Shown: piece after piece, positions 33,705-41,270 of the stretch
Position numbering within the stretch: the first letter of the stretch is position 1
Layout of the letters: each line of letters starts with the position of its first letter
Assembly (NCBI GenBank): GCA_964445815.1
Contig: CAYULW010000002.1
Span: forward strand, 617,499-681,498
Source: CAYULW01 sp964445815
GTDB lineage: Bacteria > Bacteroidota > Bacteroidia > Flavobacteriales_E > Vicingaceae
Direction of reading: 5' to 3'
Length of the DNA stretch: 64,000 bases
Translations under genes and position numbers: made by a program
The notes under the pieces: model-generated
Databases searched by the model: none
Seen by the model: the letters and a program-made list of their open reading frames with translations, nothing else
Told to the model about the DNA's origin: nothing

Positions 33705-33917
33705 TTAACTAACATTAACAGCTTTAAAACCGGTCTCCTCAACAATCTGAATGACTTCACTCGCACTCAATTTCTCTGTTTCTATGATTAGCATTTTATT
33801 TTCATCGTTTAAATTGACCTTCCACTTGTCAATTCCTTTGACCTGATCTAAGGTTGGGCTTATTTTAGATAAACAGCCAGTGCATTTAATATTGGTTTTA
33901 AATTTTAACGTACTCAT
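33705..33917 (-). CDS. copZ: HMA-domain copper chaperone (CopZ-like)
   Basis: A single HMA domain of 70 residues. FKTNIKCTGCLSKISPTL gives the metal-binding CxxC pair (Cys12, Cys15), with the babbab pattern expected for Atx1/CopZ. It collects Cu+ in the cytosol and passes it to the CopA ATPase. Its gene follows the CopA gene by 11 bases, so the pair is co-transcribed. Confidence 0.9.
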   Translation of the reverse strand: MSTLKFKTNIKCTGCLSKISPTLDQVKGIDKWKVNLNDENKMLIIETEKLSASEVIQIVEETGFKAVNVS

Positions 33918-33928
33918 ATCTTTAATTT

Positions 33929-36157
33929 TTAGTTTGATGATAATTGGACTGATTTTAAACGTAAACTATTCATTACAACTGAAACCGAGCTAAATGCCAT
34001 TGCCATACCTGCAATCATAGGATCCAATAAAAAGCCATTGATGGGATAAAGCACGCCTGCCGCAATAGGAATTCCTATTATGTTGTATATAAAGGCCCAA
34101 AAAAGGTTTTGCTTAATGCCATTAACCGTTTTTGATGATAATTGTAAGGCTTTGGGAATACTTGCCAAATCGGAACCGATTAGTGTCATCTTAGCCACAT
34201 CAATTGCGATGTCCGTTCCATGCCCCATGGCAATACTTAAGTCAGCTTGAGCCAAGGCATGAGAGTCATTAATTCCATCTCCCACCATCGCCACGGTTTT
34301 ACCTTCTTGTTGCAGCATTTCAACAAAAGCTGCTTTATCTCCTGGCATAACTTCTGCTTTAAATTCTTTGATGCCCACTTCAGCGGCAACAGCTTTAGCC
34401 GTTTGCTTATTATCTCCTGTAAGCATATGGACTTCTATTCCCTTATCTTGTAATTGCTGAATGGCATCCCGAGAAGTGTCTTTAATCTGATCCCCTATGG
34501 CAATGATTGCTAAAACTGTTTCATGATTTGCAAAATATACTACTGTTCGAGCTTTTGACTGCCAATCGCTTACCTTTTTCTTTATATCATGTGGAACTTG
34601 AAGTCCTTTATCATTAACAAACCTTTCGTTACCAATGCAGTAAAGCGATTGGTCAACTTTTCCTTCTACACCTTGCCCTGTAATGCTTTCAAAGTCGGTT
34701 AATTGAATGTTATCGGTTGTTTTATCTTTCAGGTGTTCTACAACTGCAGAAGCTAATGGGTGTTCAGATTGCTTTTCTAAAGTTAACAGAATCTGCTTGA
34801 ACTTTACATCTTCTTTGTACCACAACACTTCCGTTACCTCCGGTTTCCCCTTGGTTATTGTTCCCGTTTTATCCAAAATAATGGCATCTACCTTATGCCC
34901 AATTTCTAAGCTTTCTGCATCTTTTATCAATATGTTGTTTTCTGCTCCTTTGCCAACTCCAACCATTATAGCTGTTGGGGTGGCTAAACCCAAGGCACAG
35001 GGGCAAGCAATAACAAGAACTGCAATTGAGGTTAAAAGAGCATGAGTAAGGGCATCTGTCTCGCCCAAAAACATCCAAGAAAAAAAGGTGATGATTGATA
35101 TTGCAATCACAATAGGCACAAAGATTCCTGCAATTTTATCTACTAACTTCTGAACAGGAGCTTTGCTTCCTTGAGCTTCTTGCACCATTTTGATGATTTG
35201 TGACAAGAGGGTTTCGCTTCCCACTTTTTCTGCGGTAAACTGAAAGTTCCCTTTTTGATTGATTGTTCCTGCAAAGACTTTTTCACCTGTGGTTTTTTCA
35301 ACAGGTATGGGTTCTCCGCTAATCATACTTTCGTCAACAAAAGATTGTCCTGAGCTAACCTTGCCATCAACGGCAATTTTCTCACCAGGTTTCACAATTA
35401 GGGTTTGTCCGATTACTACTTCTTTGATCGGAAGTTGCTTTTCTGTTCCATCAACAATTACAGTTACTGTCTTGGGTTGCAAGCCCATTAGCTTTTTGAT
35501 TGCAGAAGAGGTATTGGATTTTGCTTTTTCTTCCAAAAGTTTACCCAACAGAATAAAAGTGATAATAACGGTGGCTGCTTCATAGTACACATGAGCTTCC
35601 AAGCCTTTACCTGTCCAAAACTGCGGATATAGGGTATTGAATAAGCTGAATAAAAAAGCTATTCCTGTGCTTAGAGCTACTAAGGTATCCATATTGGCTT
35701 TTCCATGTTTTGCTTGTTTCCATGCGTTAATGAAAAAGTCTTTTCCAATCCAAAACAAAATGGGAATAGTTAGCACTAAAGATACCCATTGTCCTGCTCG
35801 CCACTCCATATAGAACATACCGCTGATAAAAACAGGAAGCATAAGGATTGCAGCGGAAATGGTTCTTTTCTTGGTTAATTGATATTTCTTTTCAGCTAAT
35901 TCCTCTTGCGCAATGACAGGATCTGCCTCATCAATGAGTAAGTCATATCCAATATCTTGCAGCGCTTTTTTTAACGACTCTTTTTCAGTTTCTTTCTCAT
36001 ATTCAACTAAGACAGAGTTGGATGCAAAATTCACTATAGCAGATTGCACACCTTGCACATGTGATAAAATGGATTCAACACTTGAAGCGCAAGCGGCACA
36101 GGTCATGCCCATCACCGGATAAGTCTCCTTAATATATTTTGTATTCTTTTCTTTCAT
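33929..36157 (-). CDS. copA: CopA-type copper-exporting P1B-ATPase
   Basis: A Cu+-exporting pump of about 742 residues from the ATG at 36157 (a longer start at 36178 is less likely). Motifs: one N-terminal HMA domain with CAAC (Cys20, Cys23), SGEP (about 281), the ion-site CPC (385-387), DKTGT (Asp429), SEHP and GDGINDSHAL. The last motif has Ser-His where Ala-Pro is usual. CPC puts it in the P1B-1 (CopA) class, in contrast to the CPH-type CopB at 2074-4110. Pairs with the CopZ gene downstream. Confidence 0.93.
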   Translation of the reverse strand: MKEKNTKYIKETYPVMGMTCAACASSVESILSHVQGVQSAIVNFASNSVLVEYEKETEKESLKKALQDIGYDLLIDEADPVIAQEELAEKKYQLTKKRTISAAILMLPVFISGMFYMEWRAGQWVSLVLTIPILFWIGKDFFINAWKQAKHGKANMDTLVALSTGIAFLFSLFNTLYPQFWTGKGLEAHVYYEAATVIITFILLGKLLEEKAKSNTSSAIKKLMGLQPKTVTVIVDGTEKQLPIKEVVIGQTLIVKPGEKIAVDGKVSSGQSFVDESMISGEPIPVEKTTGEKVFAGTINQKGNFQFTAEKVGSETLLSQIIKMVQEAQGSKAPVQKLVDKIAGIFVPIVIAISIITFFSWMFLGETDALTHALLTSIAVLVIACPCALGLATPTAIMVGVGKGAENNILIKDAESLEIGHKVDAIILDKTGTITKGKPEVTEVLWYKEDVKFKQILLTLEKQSEHPLASAVVEHLKDKTTDNIQLTDFESITGQGVEGKVDQSLYCIGNERFVNDKGLQVPHDIKKKVSDWQSKARTVVYFANHETVLAIIAIGDQIKDTSRDAIQQLQDKGIEVHMLTGDNKQTAKAVAAEVGIKEFKAEVMPGDKAAFVEMLQQEGKTVAMVGDGINDSHALAQADLSIAMGHGTDIAIDVAKMTLIGSDLASIPKALQLSSKTVNGIKQNLFWAFIYNIIGIPIAAGVLYPINGFLLDPMIAGMAMAFSSVSVVMNSLRLKSVQLSSN

Positions 36158-36246
36158 AATTGAATTTTGACAAAACAAAGGTCTTAGCGGAAATTTTAAT
36201 TTTTGTTATGGAATTTTGATTTTAATTATCAAGATTTTGTTGTTTA

Positions 36247-36936
36247 TTAATGAAATTTCCATTTCATTAACCGTTCTTTATCTAGGATCTTGATATAACT
36301 CCTTCCATAATCAATAATTCCTTGCTTCCTCATTTGGCTAAAACAATGTGAAACAGATTGCCTGGAAGTCTGAAGGTACATTGCAATCTCATGATGGGTC
36401 ATGTGTAAATTAAACTCCAGTGATTCTTGATTCACTAATGAGTTTTTAATCGACAACTCTATAAGAAAATCTTTCATCCGATCTATAAATATAACATTAG
36501 AGTGAAGCATGTCATATTTGTTCTTTATATCAAACATACTTTTAGCTAGTTGGTTACGAATTGTACTTTGAAAAGTCGTATTAGCTTTAAATATATCGAT
36601 GAAAACTTTCTTTTTGATTTTGCAGTAATAAACATCAGACATAGCCCTTGCAAATTGATTATTTTTTCCCGGCAATAGAAATGACTCAATTCCTAAGAAT
36701 ATAGGTATCATCGTCAATTGAAATGCAATCTCAGTTTGCTTTCCAAAATTTCTACCGATAAGAATAGTCCCTTGGTAAATAAGGTAAATATGCTTTTCCC
36801 TATCATCATTCCTGTAAACAAATTCTCTAGGATATAAATAACCTTTTTCTAGGTGGTATTCTATGGTATCTTTTTCTTTTTTATTTAATCCGTCAAATAA
36901 TTTATGGTTTGTAATTTTTCTGGTATATTGATTCAT
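36247..36936 (-). CDS. Crp/Fnr-family transcriptional regulator
   Basis: About 229 residues from the ATG at 36936. A cyclic-nucleotide-binding-like fold fills residues 1-115 (LEKGYLYPREFVY, IYLIYQGTILIG). A dimer helix and a winged helix-turn-helix (MTHHEIAMYLQTSRQSVSHCFSQMR, about 175-200) follow. No obvious four-Cys cluster as in FNR, so the ligand is unknown; redox or cyclic nucleotide are options. It lies about 90 bases upstream of copA and may control it. Confidence 0.8.
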   Translation of the reverse strand: MNQYTRKITNHKLFDGLNKKEKDTIEYHLEKGYLYPREFVYRNDDREKHIYLIYQGTILIGRNFGKQTEIAFQLTMIPIFLGIESFLLPGKNNQFARAMSDVYYCKIKKKVFIDIFKANTTFQSTIRNQLAKSMFDIKNKYDMLHSNVIFIDRMKDFLIELSIKNSLVNQESLEFNLHMTHHEIAMYLQTSRQSVSHCFSQMRKQGIIDYGRSYIKILDKERLMKWKFH

Positions 36937-36955
36937 ATTCAAACTTTTTGAAACA

Positions 36956-36972
36956 ATTACCCCCTGGGTAAT
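36956..36972. repeat. Palindrome upstream of the Crp-like gene
   Basis: ATTACCC and GGGTAAT form a perfect 7-base inverted repeat around CCT, 20 bases before the Crp-like ATG. It may be an operator, possibly for autoregulation. No experimental support visible. Confidence 0.45.
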
Positions 36973-36995
36973 TTTACTGATTGCTTAGAGTTCAA

Positions 36996-37023
36996 GGCAA
37001 AAAGTGGCTATATGCCTTTTGCC
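36996..37023 (-). terminator. Hairpin after the His-rich protein gene
   Basis: On the minus strand GGCAAAAGGC...GCC...CTTTTTGCC can fold into a stem with an internal GGC-ATATA-GCC. It lies 12 bases beyond the stop at 37035, between that gene and the Crp-like gene. No long T-run follows, so termination is probable but not certain. Confidence 0.5.
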
Positions 37024-37034
37024 CTGAAAATGAA

Positions 37035-37469
37035 TCAGATCAAAAAAGATTGAATAAGTATTCTTAAATCACAAGCTTTGAGAGTAATTAATGGTGGAGG
37101 TCGTATTTGATCAATCAATACTTGGTAAAACCCAATTGAATAAGGATTCTGAAAAGCATTAGCCCAAAGCACAAATTGAAATACCTTCAGATTAAACTGA
37201 ACATCAGTCGCTATTGCTTCCATACCATTTAAAAAGACACTTGCATTCTCAACACAACAACTTTCTTCATCTTCTTCGTTCTCCATGTCGTCGTGATGAG
37301 TCTGTGAATGATTGTGATGATGGTGCGCATGAGAGGATTGTTCATGAAATGAGTGAGTAATCTTATGCCCTAATTTGATTACGGTACAAACCAAGGAAAT
37401 AACCTGCACGCCTAAAAATGATAAGAGCAGTATAAAAGCTTTGATATTATTACTTGATAATTGGCTCAT
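37035..37469 (-). CDS. His-rich membrane-associated protein, HYC_CC_PP-related
   Basis: About 144 residues from the ATG at 37469 (a TTG at 37475 overlaps the AraC stop). A hydrophobic N-terminus (about 8-30) may be a signal or anchor. A run HAHHHHNHSQTHHDD precedes DEESCC, and the C-terminus has RPPPL and ends ILIQSFLI. CC, PP and the last eight residues match the 137-residue protein at 33152, but the HYC motif is missing. Metal scavenging at the cell surface is a fair guess. Coupled to the HMA-AraC gene upstream. Confidence 0.65.
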   Translation of the reverse strand: MSQLSSNNIKAFILLLSFLGVQVISLVCTVIKLGHKITHSFHEQSSHAHHHHNHSQTHHDDMENEEDEESCCVENASVFLNGMEAIATDVQFNLKVFQFVLWANAFQNPYSIGFYQVLIDQIRPPPLITLKACDLRILIQSFLI

Positions 37470-37471
37470 AA

Positions 37472-38038
37472 TCAAAACTGATCCAGACTTTTTCTATTCT
37501 TATCTATTAGAGATTTAAAAGCAGTAGTCGTCATTCCAGTCTCCCTCTTAAATTGTGCAGATAAGTACGCAACACTACTATAATTCATTTCAATGGCTAT
37601 CTCTGAAAGCGTATTCTCATCATAAAAAAGCAATTCTTTTATTCTTTCTACTTTCTGTTTAGTAATAAACTTCTCAATGGTTATGCCTTCTACCGCTGAG
37701 AACAATCGACTGATGTATGTATATTCATGTCCTGTATTCTCACTTAGATAAACGGAAAACTTTATTGTATGATGTTTACTGCCATAATGGATTTCTCGAA
37801 TAATTAAGTTTTTGATTTTAGAAATCAACGCCGATTTTTCTGTCAGAAGCAATTCAAAACCTAAGTCCTTTAATTTTTCTGCCAATAGCTTCTTTTTTGT
37901 CCTTGTCACTGGGTTAATGGATCTAACAGACCCTAATTCTATGGAATGAAAAGGAATACTTAAGTCTTTTAAAGTTTGTTCTACAGCAGTTATGCAGCGT
38001 GGGCAAACCATATTTTTTATATAAATCGTATTGGTCAT
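37472..38038 (-). CDS. HMA-domain/AraC-family fusion regulator (copy 2)
   Basis: A protein of 188 residues, same length and layout as the one at 24311-24874. IYIKNMVCPRC (Cys12, Cys15) begins the HMA-like half, and the AraC helix-turn-helix half covers about 95-185 (TLSEIAIEMNYSSVAYLSAQF). It sits ahead of a His-rich protein gene in a different part of the copper cluster. Divergence between the two copies suggests separate targets or signals. Direct Cu sensing is inference. Confidence 0.82.
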   Translation of the reverse strand: MTNTIYIKNMVCPRCITAVEQTLKDLSIPFHSIELGSVRSINPVTRTKKKLLAEKLKDLGFELLLTEKSALISKIKNLIIREIHYGSKHHTIKFSVYLSENTGHEYTYISRLFSAVEGITIEKFITKQKVERIKELLFYDENTLSEIAIEMNYSSVAYLSAQFKRETGMTTTAFKSLIDKNRKSLDQF

Positions 38039-38110
38039 TGAGAATGCTAAACGATAAGTATTGATGTTAATTGCTATTTGAGTAGGACAACAGAATAACT
38101 GCCAATCCTT

Positions 38111-38131
38111 ATCCTAAGCATCGCTTAGGAT
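38111..38131. repeat. Perfect inverted repeat between copper genes
   Basis: ATCCTAAGC (38111-38119) and GCTTAGGAT (38123-38131) form a perfect 9-base stem around ATC. It lies between the HMA-AraC start and the end of the next gene. No T-run follows on either strand, so it could be a weak terminator, an operator, or both. Confidence 0.45.
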
Positions 38132-38148
38132 GAGATAAACAAGATAAA

Positions 38149-38541
38149 CTACAATAGAAAAGACTGATGTAAAGCAGGCGCTTTACGTTCAGCCAAGGGA
38201 GGAATATAAAAATTTACGAGTTCTTTCCAATGGTCAATTAAGAGCAATAAATCAATTGCATAATATATGTTGCCTAGTAAGACTTCAATTGAATCAATCT
38301 GGGTCTTTGAAAGTTTCTTTGAAGCCAGATAATCATTACTTTCGATTAATATCTGCCGATCACCACAACACGATGAAGTACTATCTTCACACTCTTCTAT
38401 TTGTTGCATTTCACATTTCTCCGCATTACCAAACAACGAAATGTCAATCAACTTTTGCCCACAATAATGTGCGCTTAAATTAAAGTTAATTGAACTCAAG
38501 AGAACAAAAAGTGATAAGAAGAGTGAAAATATCTTTTTCAT
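38149..38541 (-). CDS. HYC_CC_PP-family secreted protein (copy 2)
   Basis: About 130 residues from the ATG at 38541 (a TTG at 38550 is the longer option). Signal peptide, then the family hallmarks: SAHYCGQ, CEMQQIEEC, SSCCGD and IPPLAERKAPALHQSFLL at the end. The cysteines and His point to metal binding in the periplasm. Divergent from the arsR-merTP operon across a shared 12-2-12 operator, so the same repressor may control it. Confidence 0.8.
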   Translation of the reverse strand: MKKIFSLFLSLFVLLSSINFNLSAHYCGQKLIDISLFGNAEKCEMQQIEECEDSTSSCCGDRQILIESNDYLASKKLSKTQIDSIEVLLGNIYYAIDLLLLIDHWKELVNFYIPPLAERKAPALHQSFLL

Positions 38542-38574
38542 CAAAATCAAAATTATAAAAATATTACAACAATA

Positions 38575-38600
38575 TTTATTTAAGCAAATGCTTAAATAAA
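38575..38600. promoter_or_regulatory. 12-2-12 ArsR/SmtB-type operator in the divergent promoter region
   Basis: TTTATTTAAGCA and TGCTTAAATAAA form a perfect 12-2-12 inverted repeat around AA. This geometry and the T-rich AAGCA...TGCTT core are typical of SmtB/ArsR-family operators. It lies between the minus-strand HYC_CC_PP gene and the plus-strand arsR gene, and would be the binding site of the encoded repressor (38623-38997), which would control both directions. Confidence 0.7.
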
Positions 38601-38610
38601 GAAATAAGAT

Positions 38611-38618
38611 TAAATTTG
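38611..38618 (+). promoter_or_regulatory. -7 box of the arsR-merTP operon
   Basis: TAAATTTG matches TAnnTTTG and ends 4 bases before the ATG at 38623. A transcript starting a few bases downstream would have almost no leader, so translation may be leaderless. No clear -33 TTTG at the expected distance; the operator occupies that zone. Confidence 0.5.
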
Positions 38619-38622
38619 TATC

Positions 38623-38997
38623 ATGAAAGAAACCACCTGTATTCGTGTTTTTGCAGATGAGCAGCAGATTAAAAATTGCAAAACTGAAATTGGAAAAGTT
38701 GAAACTTCAATTGAAATGCTTTCAAAAGCTTTGAATTTAGCAGGCAATGAAGTACGATTGAAAATATTGTATCTGCTATTCAGCGAAGAACGACTTTGCG
38801 TTTGCGATTTGAGTGATATACTTTCCATGTCTCCACCTGCTATTTCGCAGCATTTGAGAAAACTAAAGGATGGAAATATCATCCGAAATCAAAGAGTCGC
38901 ACAGACCATCTATTATTCTTTGAATCCTCAATACAAAGTTTTGCTACAAGGTTTCTTTGAAAAAATTGGTAACAATCAAATACTAGAATCAGTATGA
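38623..38997 (+). CDS. ArsR/SmtB metal-sensing repressor (CadC-like)
   Basis: A winged-helix protein of 124 residues. ERLCVCDLSDIL has the CxC (Cys59, Cys61) typical of ArsR/CadC alpha3 metal sites, and Cys6 and Cys19 in the N-terminal extension could complete a CadC-like thiolate site. Recognition helix: SPPAISQHLRKLKDG. In this gene order (arsR, merTP, GDCCVxC) the inducer is probably Hg(II), Cd or Pb. It overlaps merTP by ATGA, and its own operator is at 38575-38600. Confidence 0.9.
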   Translation: MKETTCIRVFADEQQIKNCKTEIGKVETSIEMLSKALNLAGNEVRLKILYLLFSEERLCVCDLSDILSMSPPAISQHLRKLKDGNIIRNQRVAQTIYYSLNPQYKVLLQGFFEKIGNNQILESV

Positions 38998-39593
38998 AAA
39001 TAACTTACGCAAGCACAGGTCTTTTTGCTGCTATTGCTTCTTCATTATGCTGTATTGCCCCAATAATCGCAATGTTTGGGGGAGTTGCAGGAGCAGCTTC
39101 AACTTTTTCATGGGTAGAACCTGCCAGACCTTTCTTGATCGGAATATCAATCATTGCGTTAGGCTTAGCTTTCTATCAAGCATATAAGACAAAGCCTGTA
39201 GATGATTGCAATTGTGAAGTTCCTGCAAAGAAGAGCTTTCTAAACTCAAAAAGCTTTTTATGGTCAGTTACCATTCTTTCAATATTGATGTTTTCATTTC
39301 CTTATTATTCAAATAACTTTTATTCTCAAGCCGCTGTTGTACAAACAGATTTGGATAGCACAAAAACAGTTCAATGCACTATTGGTATTAAAGGAATGAC
39401 CTGTGCAGGCTGCGAAAATTATGTGCAATATGCATTATTGCCTATGAATGGAGTTTTAGAAGCAAAAGCTTCTTACAAAGATGGAAATGCTATTATTCAA
39501 GTAGACACTTCCATGATATCTATTGGCGAATTGAAAATGAAGCTAGAAGAAGAAACGGGCTACAAAGTATTGGATTATAAAATTGGTAAATAA
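38994..39593 (+). CDS. merTP: MerT-MerP fusion mercuric-ion transporter
   Basis: A protein of 199 residues. Residues 1-120 are MerT-like: three hydrophobic helices with a Cys pair in the first (SSLCCIAP) and another in the loop (DCNCEVP). Residues about 130-199 form a MerP/HMA domain with MTCAGC. MerTP imports Hg(II) for reduction in the cytosol. No mercuric reductase (merA) is present in this window, so the role may differ or the reductase may be elsewhere. Overlaps arsR at the start and the GDCCVxC gene at the end by one base. Confidence 0.87.
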   Translation: MKITYASTGLFAAIASSLCCIAPIIAMFGGVAGAASTFSWVEPARPFLIGISIIALGLAFYQAYKTKPVDDCNCEVPAKKSFLNSKSFLWSVTILSILMFSFPYYSNNFYSQAAVVQTDLDSTKTVQCTIGIKGMTCAGCENYVQYALLPMNGVLEAKASYKDGNAIIQVDTSMISIGELKMKLEEETGYKVLDYKIGK

Positions 39594-39811
39594 TGGAGAA
39601 GACAATCGAATTAAAATCAACAATTACCTGCCCAAAATGTGGACATAAAAAGCAAGAAATAATGCCAACCGATGCCTGCCAATACTTTTATGAATGTGAA
39701 AATTGCAAAGAGGTATTGAAACCTGTCAATAACGATTGCTGCGTTTACTGTTCTTATGGAACTGTTCCCTGTCCACTGATTCAGGAGAGCGGTAAATCTT
39801 GTTGTAGTTAA
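39593..39811 (+). CDS. GDCCVxC-domain metal-binding protein
   Basis: A protein of 72 residues, largely cysteine motifs: ITCPKCGH (about 12-19), YECENC (about 34), NDCCVYCSYGTVPCP (about 48-62) and SCC at the end. This fits the GDCCVxC family, with Asn for Gly in the first position. It occurs in Bacteroidota mercury loci as a small soluble thiol protein, perhaps a mercury carrier. Co-transcribed with merTP. Confidence 0.85.
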   Translation: MEKTIELKSTITCPKCGHKKQEIMPTDACQYFYECENCKEVLKPVNNDCCVYCSYGTVPCPLIQESGKSCCS

Positions 39812-39820
39812 AAGGTTATA

Positions 39821-40237
39821 ATGAAAACAACTCAACTCGAAAATAAACTAAGTGCTAAGAACATTAAATCAACAAGTATGCGGTTGTTGGTGCTAAAGCA
39901 ATTGGTAGAAAGCAAATCGGCAGTTAGTTTGAGTGAATTAGAGAACCATTTTGAAAAGGTTGACAAAGTAACCTTATACCGCACATTAAAGACCTTCGAG
40001 AACAACAAATTGATTCACAGCATAGACGACGGCAGCAGGGCCGTAAAATATGCCTTGTGTGAAGAAAACTGTGAATGTGAACCACAAGATCAGCACGTTC
40101 ATTTTCATTGCGAAAGCTGTGGTGAAACATTCTGTTTAACCAACACCCGAATTCCTTCTTTAAATATTCCTTCTTCCTTTCAAGCCAAATCAGTTAATAT
40201 GGTTTATAAAGGAATTTGTGTCAACTGCACAAGTTGA
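39821..40237 (+). CDS. Fur-family metalloregulator
   Basis: A protein of 138 residues. Winged helix (about 1-80: VDKVTLYRTLKTFENNKL), then the dimer/metal domain with HVHFHCESCGETFC and GICVNC, two CxxC-type pairs that form the structural zinc site. The ligand set looks more like Zur/PerR than canonical Fur, but I cannot decide. Last gene of the arsR-merTP run, 9 bases after the GDCCVxC gene. Confidence 0.85.
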   Translation: MKTTQLENKLSAKNIKSTSMRLLVLKQLVESKSAVSLSELENHFEKVDKVTLYRTLKTFENNKLIHSIDDGSRAVKYALCEENCECEPQDQHVHFHCESCGETFCLTNTRIPSLNIPSSFQAKSVNMVYKGICVNCTS

Positions 40238-40244
40238 AAATAAT

Positions 40245-40901
40245 TTAACTAATAAAAAGGTTTTTGCACACTTGAAGTGATAGACCAATTTCCTTACCGT
40301 CATTCACTTTAACAATAAACGACTTATCATAGTTGATAACATCTATCACACTTACTTTTGCACCTAGTGTTAATGAAAGTGACTCAATATATTTTAGAAA
40401 TTCCGACGAATGATCTTTTACTCCAACAACTATCACATCACTTCCTTTTTTGACCTGATCTAAAGTTTTGCTATGACGATCAGCAATTTCACCATTTTTA
40501 TCAGGGATTGGATCTCCATGCGGGTCAAACTGTGGGAAGTTTAAATATTCATCTAAACGATTGACAAGTTCAGAAGAATCAATATGTTCTAGCTGTTCTG
40601 CGATGCCGTGCACTTCATCCCACTTAAATTTAAATTTTTGAACTAAAAAGGTTTCCCAAAGACGATGTTTTCGAATGACTTTAAGAGCAATCTGTTCTCC
40701 CCTTTTAGTTAAACTTACACCTTTATATTTAGCGTATTTAATAAGTTTCTTATTACTCAACTTTCTTAGCATATCGGAAACTGTTGGTGATTTAATTTGC
40801 AATAGATCTCCGATAGATTTTGTTGAAACCCCCTTTGGTTGAAGCTTTGATAGCTTATATATCACTTTTAGATAATTCTCTTCGGCATGACTAAAGTCCA
40901 T
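40245..40901 (-). CDS. DtxR/MntR-family metal-dependent regulator
   Basis: About 218 residues from the ATG at 40901 (a TTG at 40919 is possible). Order: winged helix with SHAEENYLKVIYKLSKL, recognition helix SPTVSDMLRKLSNKKLI, dimer domain with the metal-binding HGIAEQLEHIDSSELV, and a C-terminal SH3-like FeoA domain (about 140-218). It represses genes when Mn(II) or Fe(II) is bound. Divergent from the remnant at 41005, with an inverted repeat in between. It converges on the Fur gene. Confidence 0.88.
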   Translation of the reverse strand: MDFSHAEENYLKVIYKLSKLQPKGVSTKSIGDLLQIKSPTVSDMLRKLSNKKLIKYAKYKGVSLTKRGEQIALKVIRKHRLWETFLVQKFKFKWDEVHGIAEQLEHIDSSELVNRLDEYLNFPQFDPHGDPIPDKNGEIADRHSKTLDQVKKGSDVIVVGVKDHSSEFLKYIESLSLTLGAKVSVIDVINYDKSFIVKVNDGKEIGLSLQVCKNLFIS

Positions 40902-40934
40902 GTAGATTGTTTTTTTCAAAATAAATAAAATATA

Positions 40935-40971
40935 TTAGATAGCACAAATAAATAATATTAGCCTTATCTAA
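40935..40971. promoter_or_regulatory. Candidate DtxR/MntR operator
   Basis: TTAGATA (40935-40941) and TATCTAA (40965-40971) form an inverted repeat in the gap between the DtxR-like gene and the remnant starting at 41005. A second TTAGAT follows at 40979-40984. Spacing of the arms (23 bases) is wide for a single dimer, so two half sites or two dimers are possible. Confidence 0.4.
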
Positions 40972-41004
40972 TCTTTTTATTAGATTTGCAAAATATATTT
41001 TATC

Positions 41005-41270
41005 ATGAAAAAGAAACTAAAAGGATTGAGCGGTGTCTTTTTATTTGTCCTACTTGCACTTGCCTGTGAAAAAACGATGCCTCCTGCACCTGATGAAAAT
41101 GAATTATTGGATGGTCCCATTGAAGGATTAAGTACAGCAGAACAGGCTCAATTCTTGAAGGGGGATGAAGCCTTTAGTGAAGTATTTACAATAGGGAAAG
41201 GTCTAGGGCCGATATTTATTGCTAATCAATGTGCAAGCTGTCACCCAGGTGACGGAAAGGGTTCTCATAT
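41005..41270 (+). pseudogene. 5' remnant of a di-heme oxidoreductase (DUF1111-like) gene
   Basis: The frame starts at ATG 41005 with a lipoprotein signal (LLALACEK) and shows CASCHPGDGKG, a haem c motif near residue 79, as in di-heme oxidoreductases that are normally over 400 residues. After GDGKGSH it loses homology and stops at 41316 out of frame with what follows. The join with porin-like sequence is near 41262-41275. A deletion of the rest of this gene and the start of the next is the simplest account. Confidence 0.75.
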
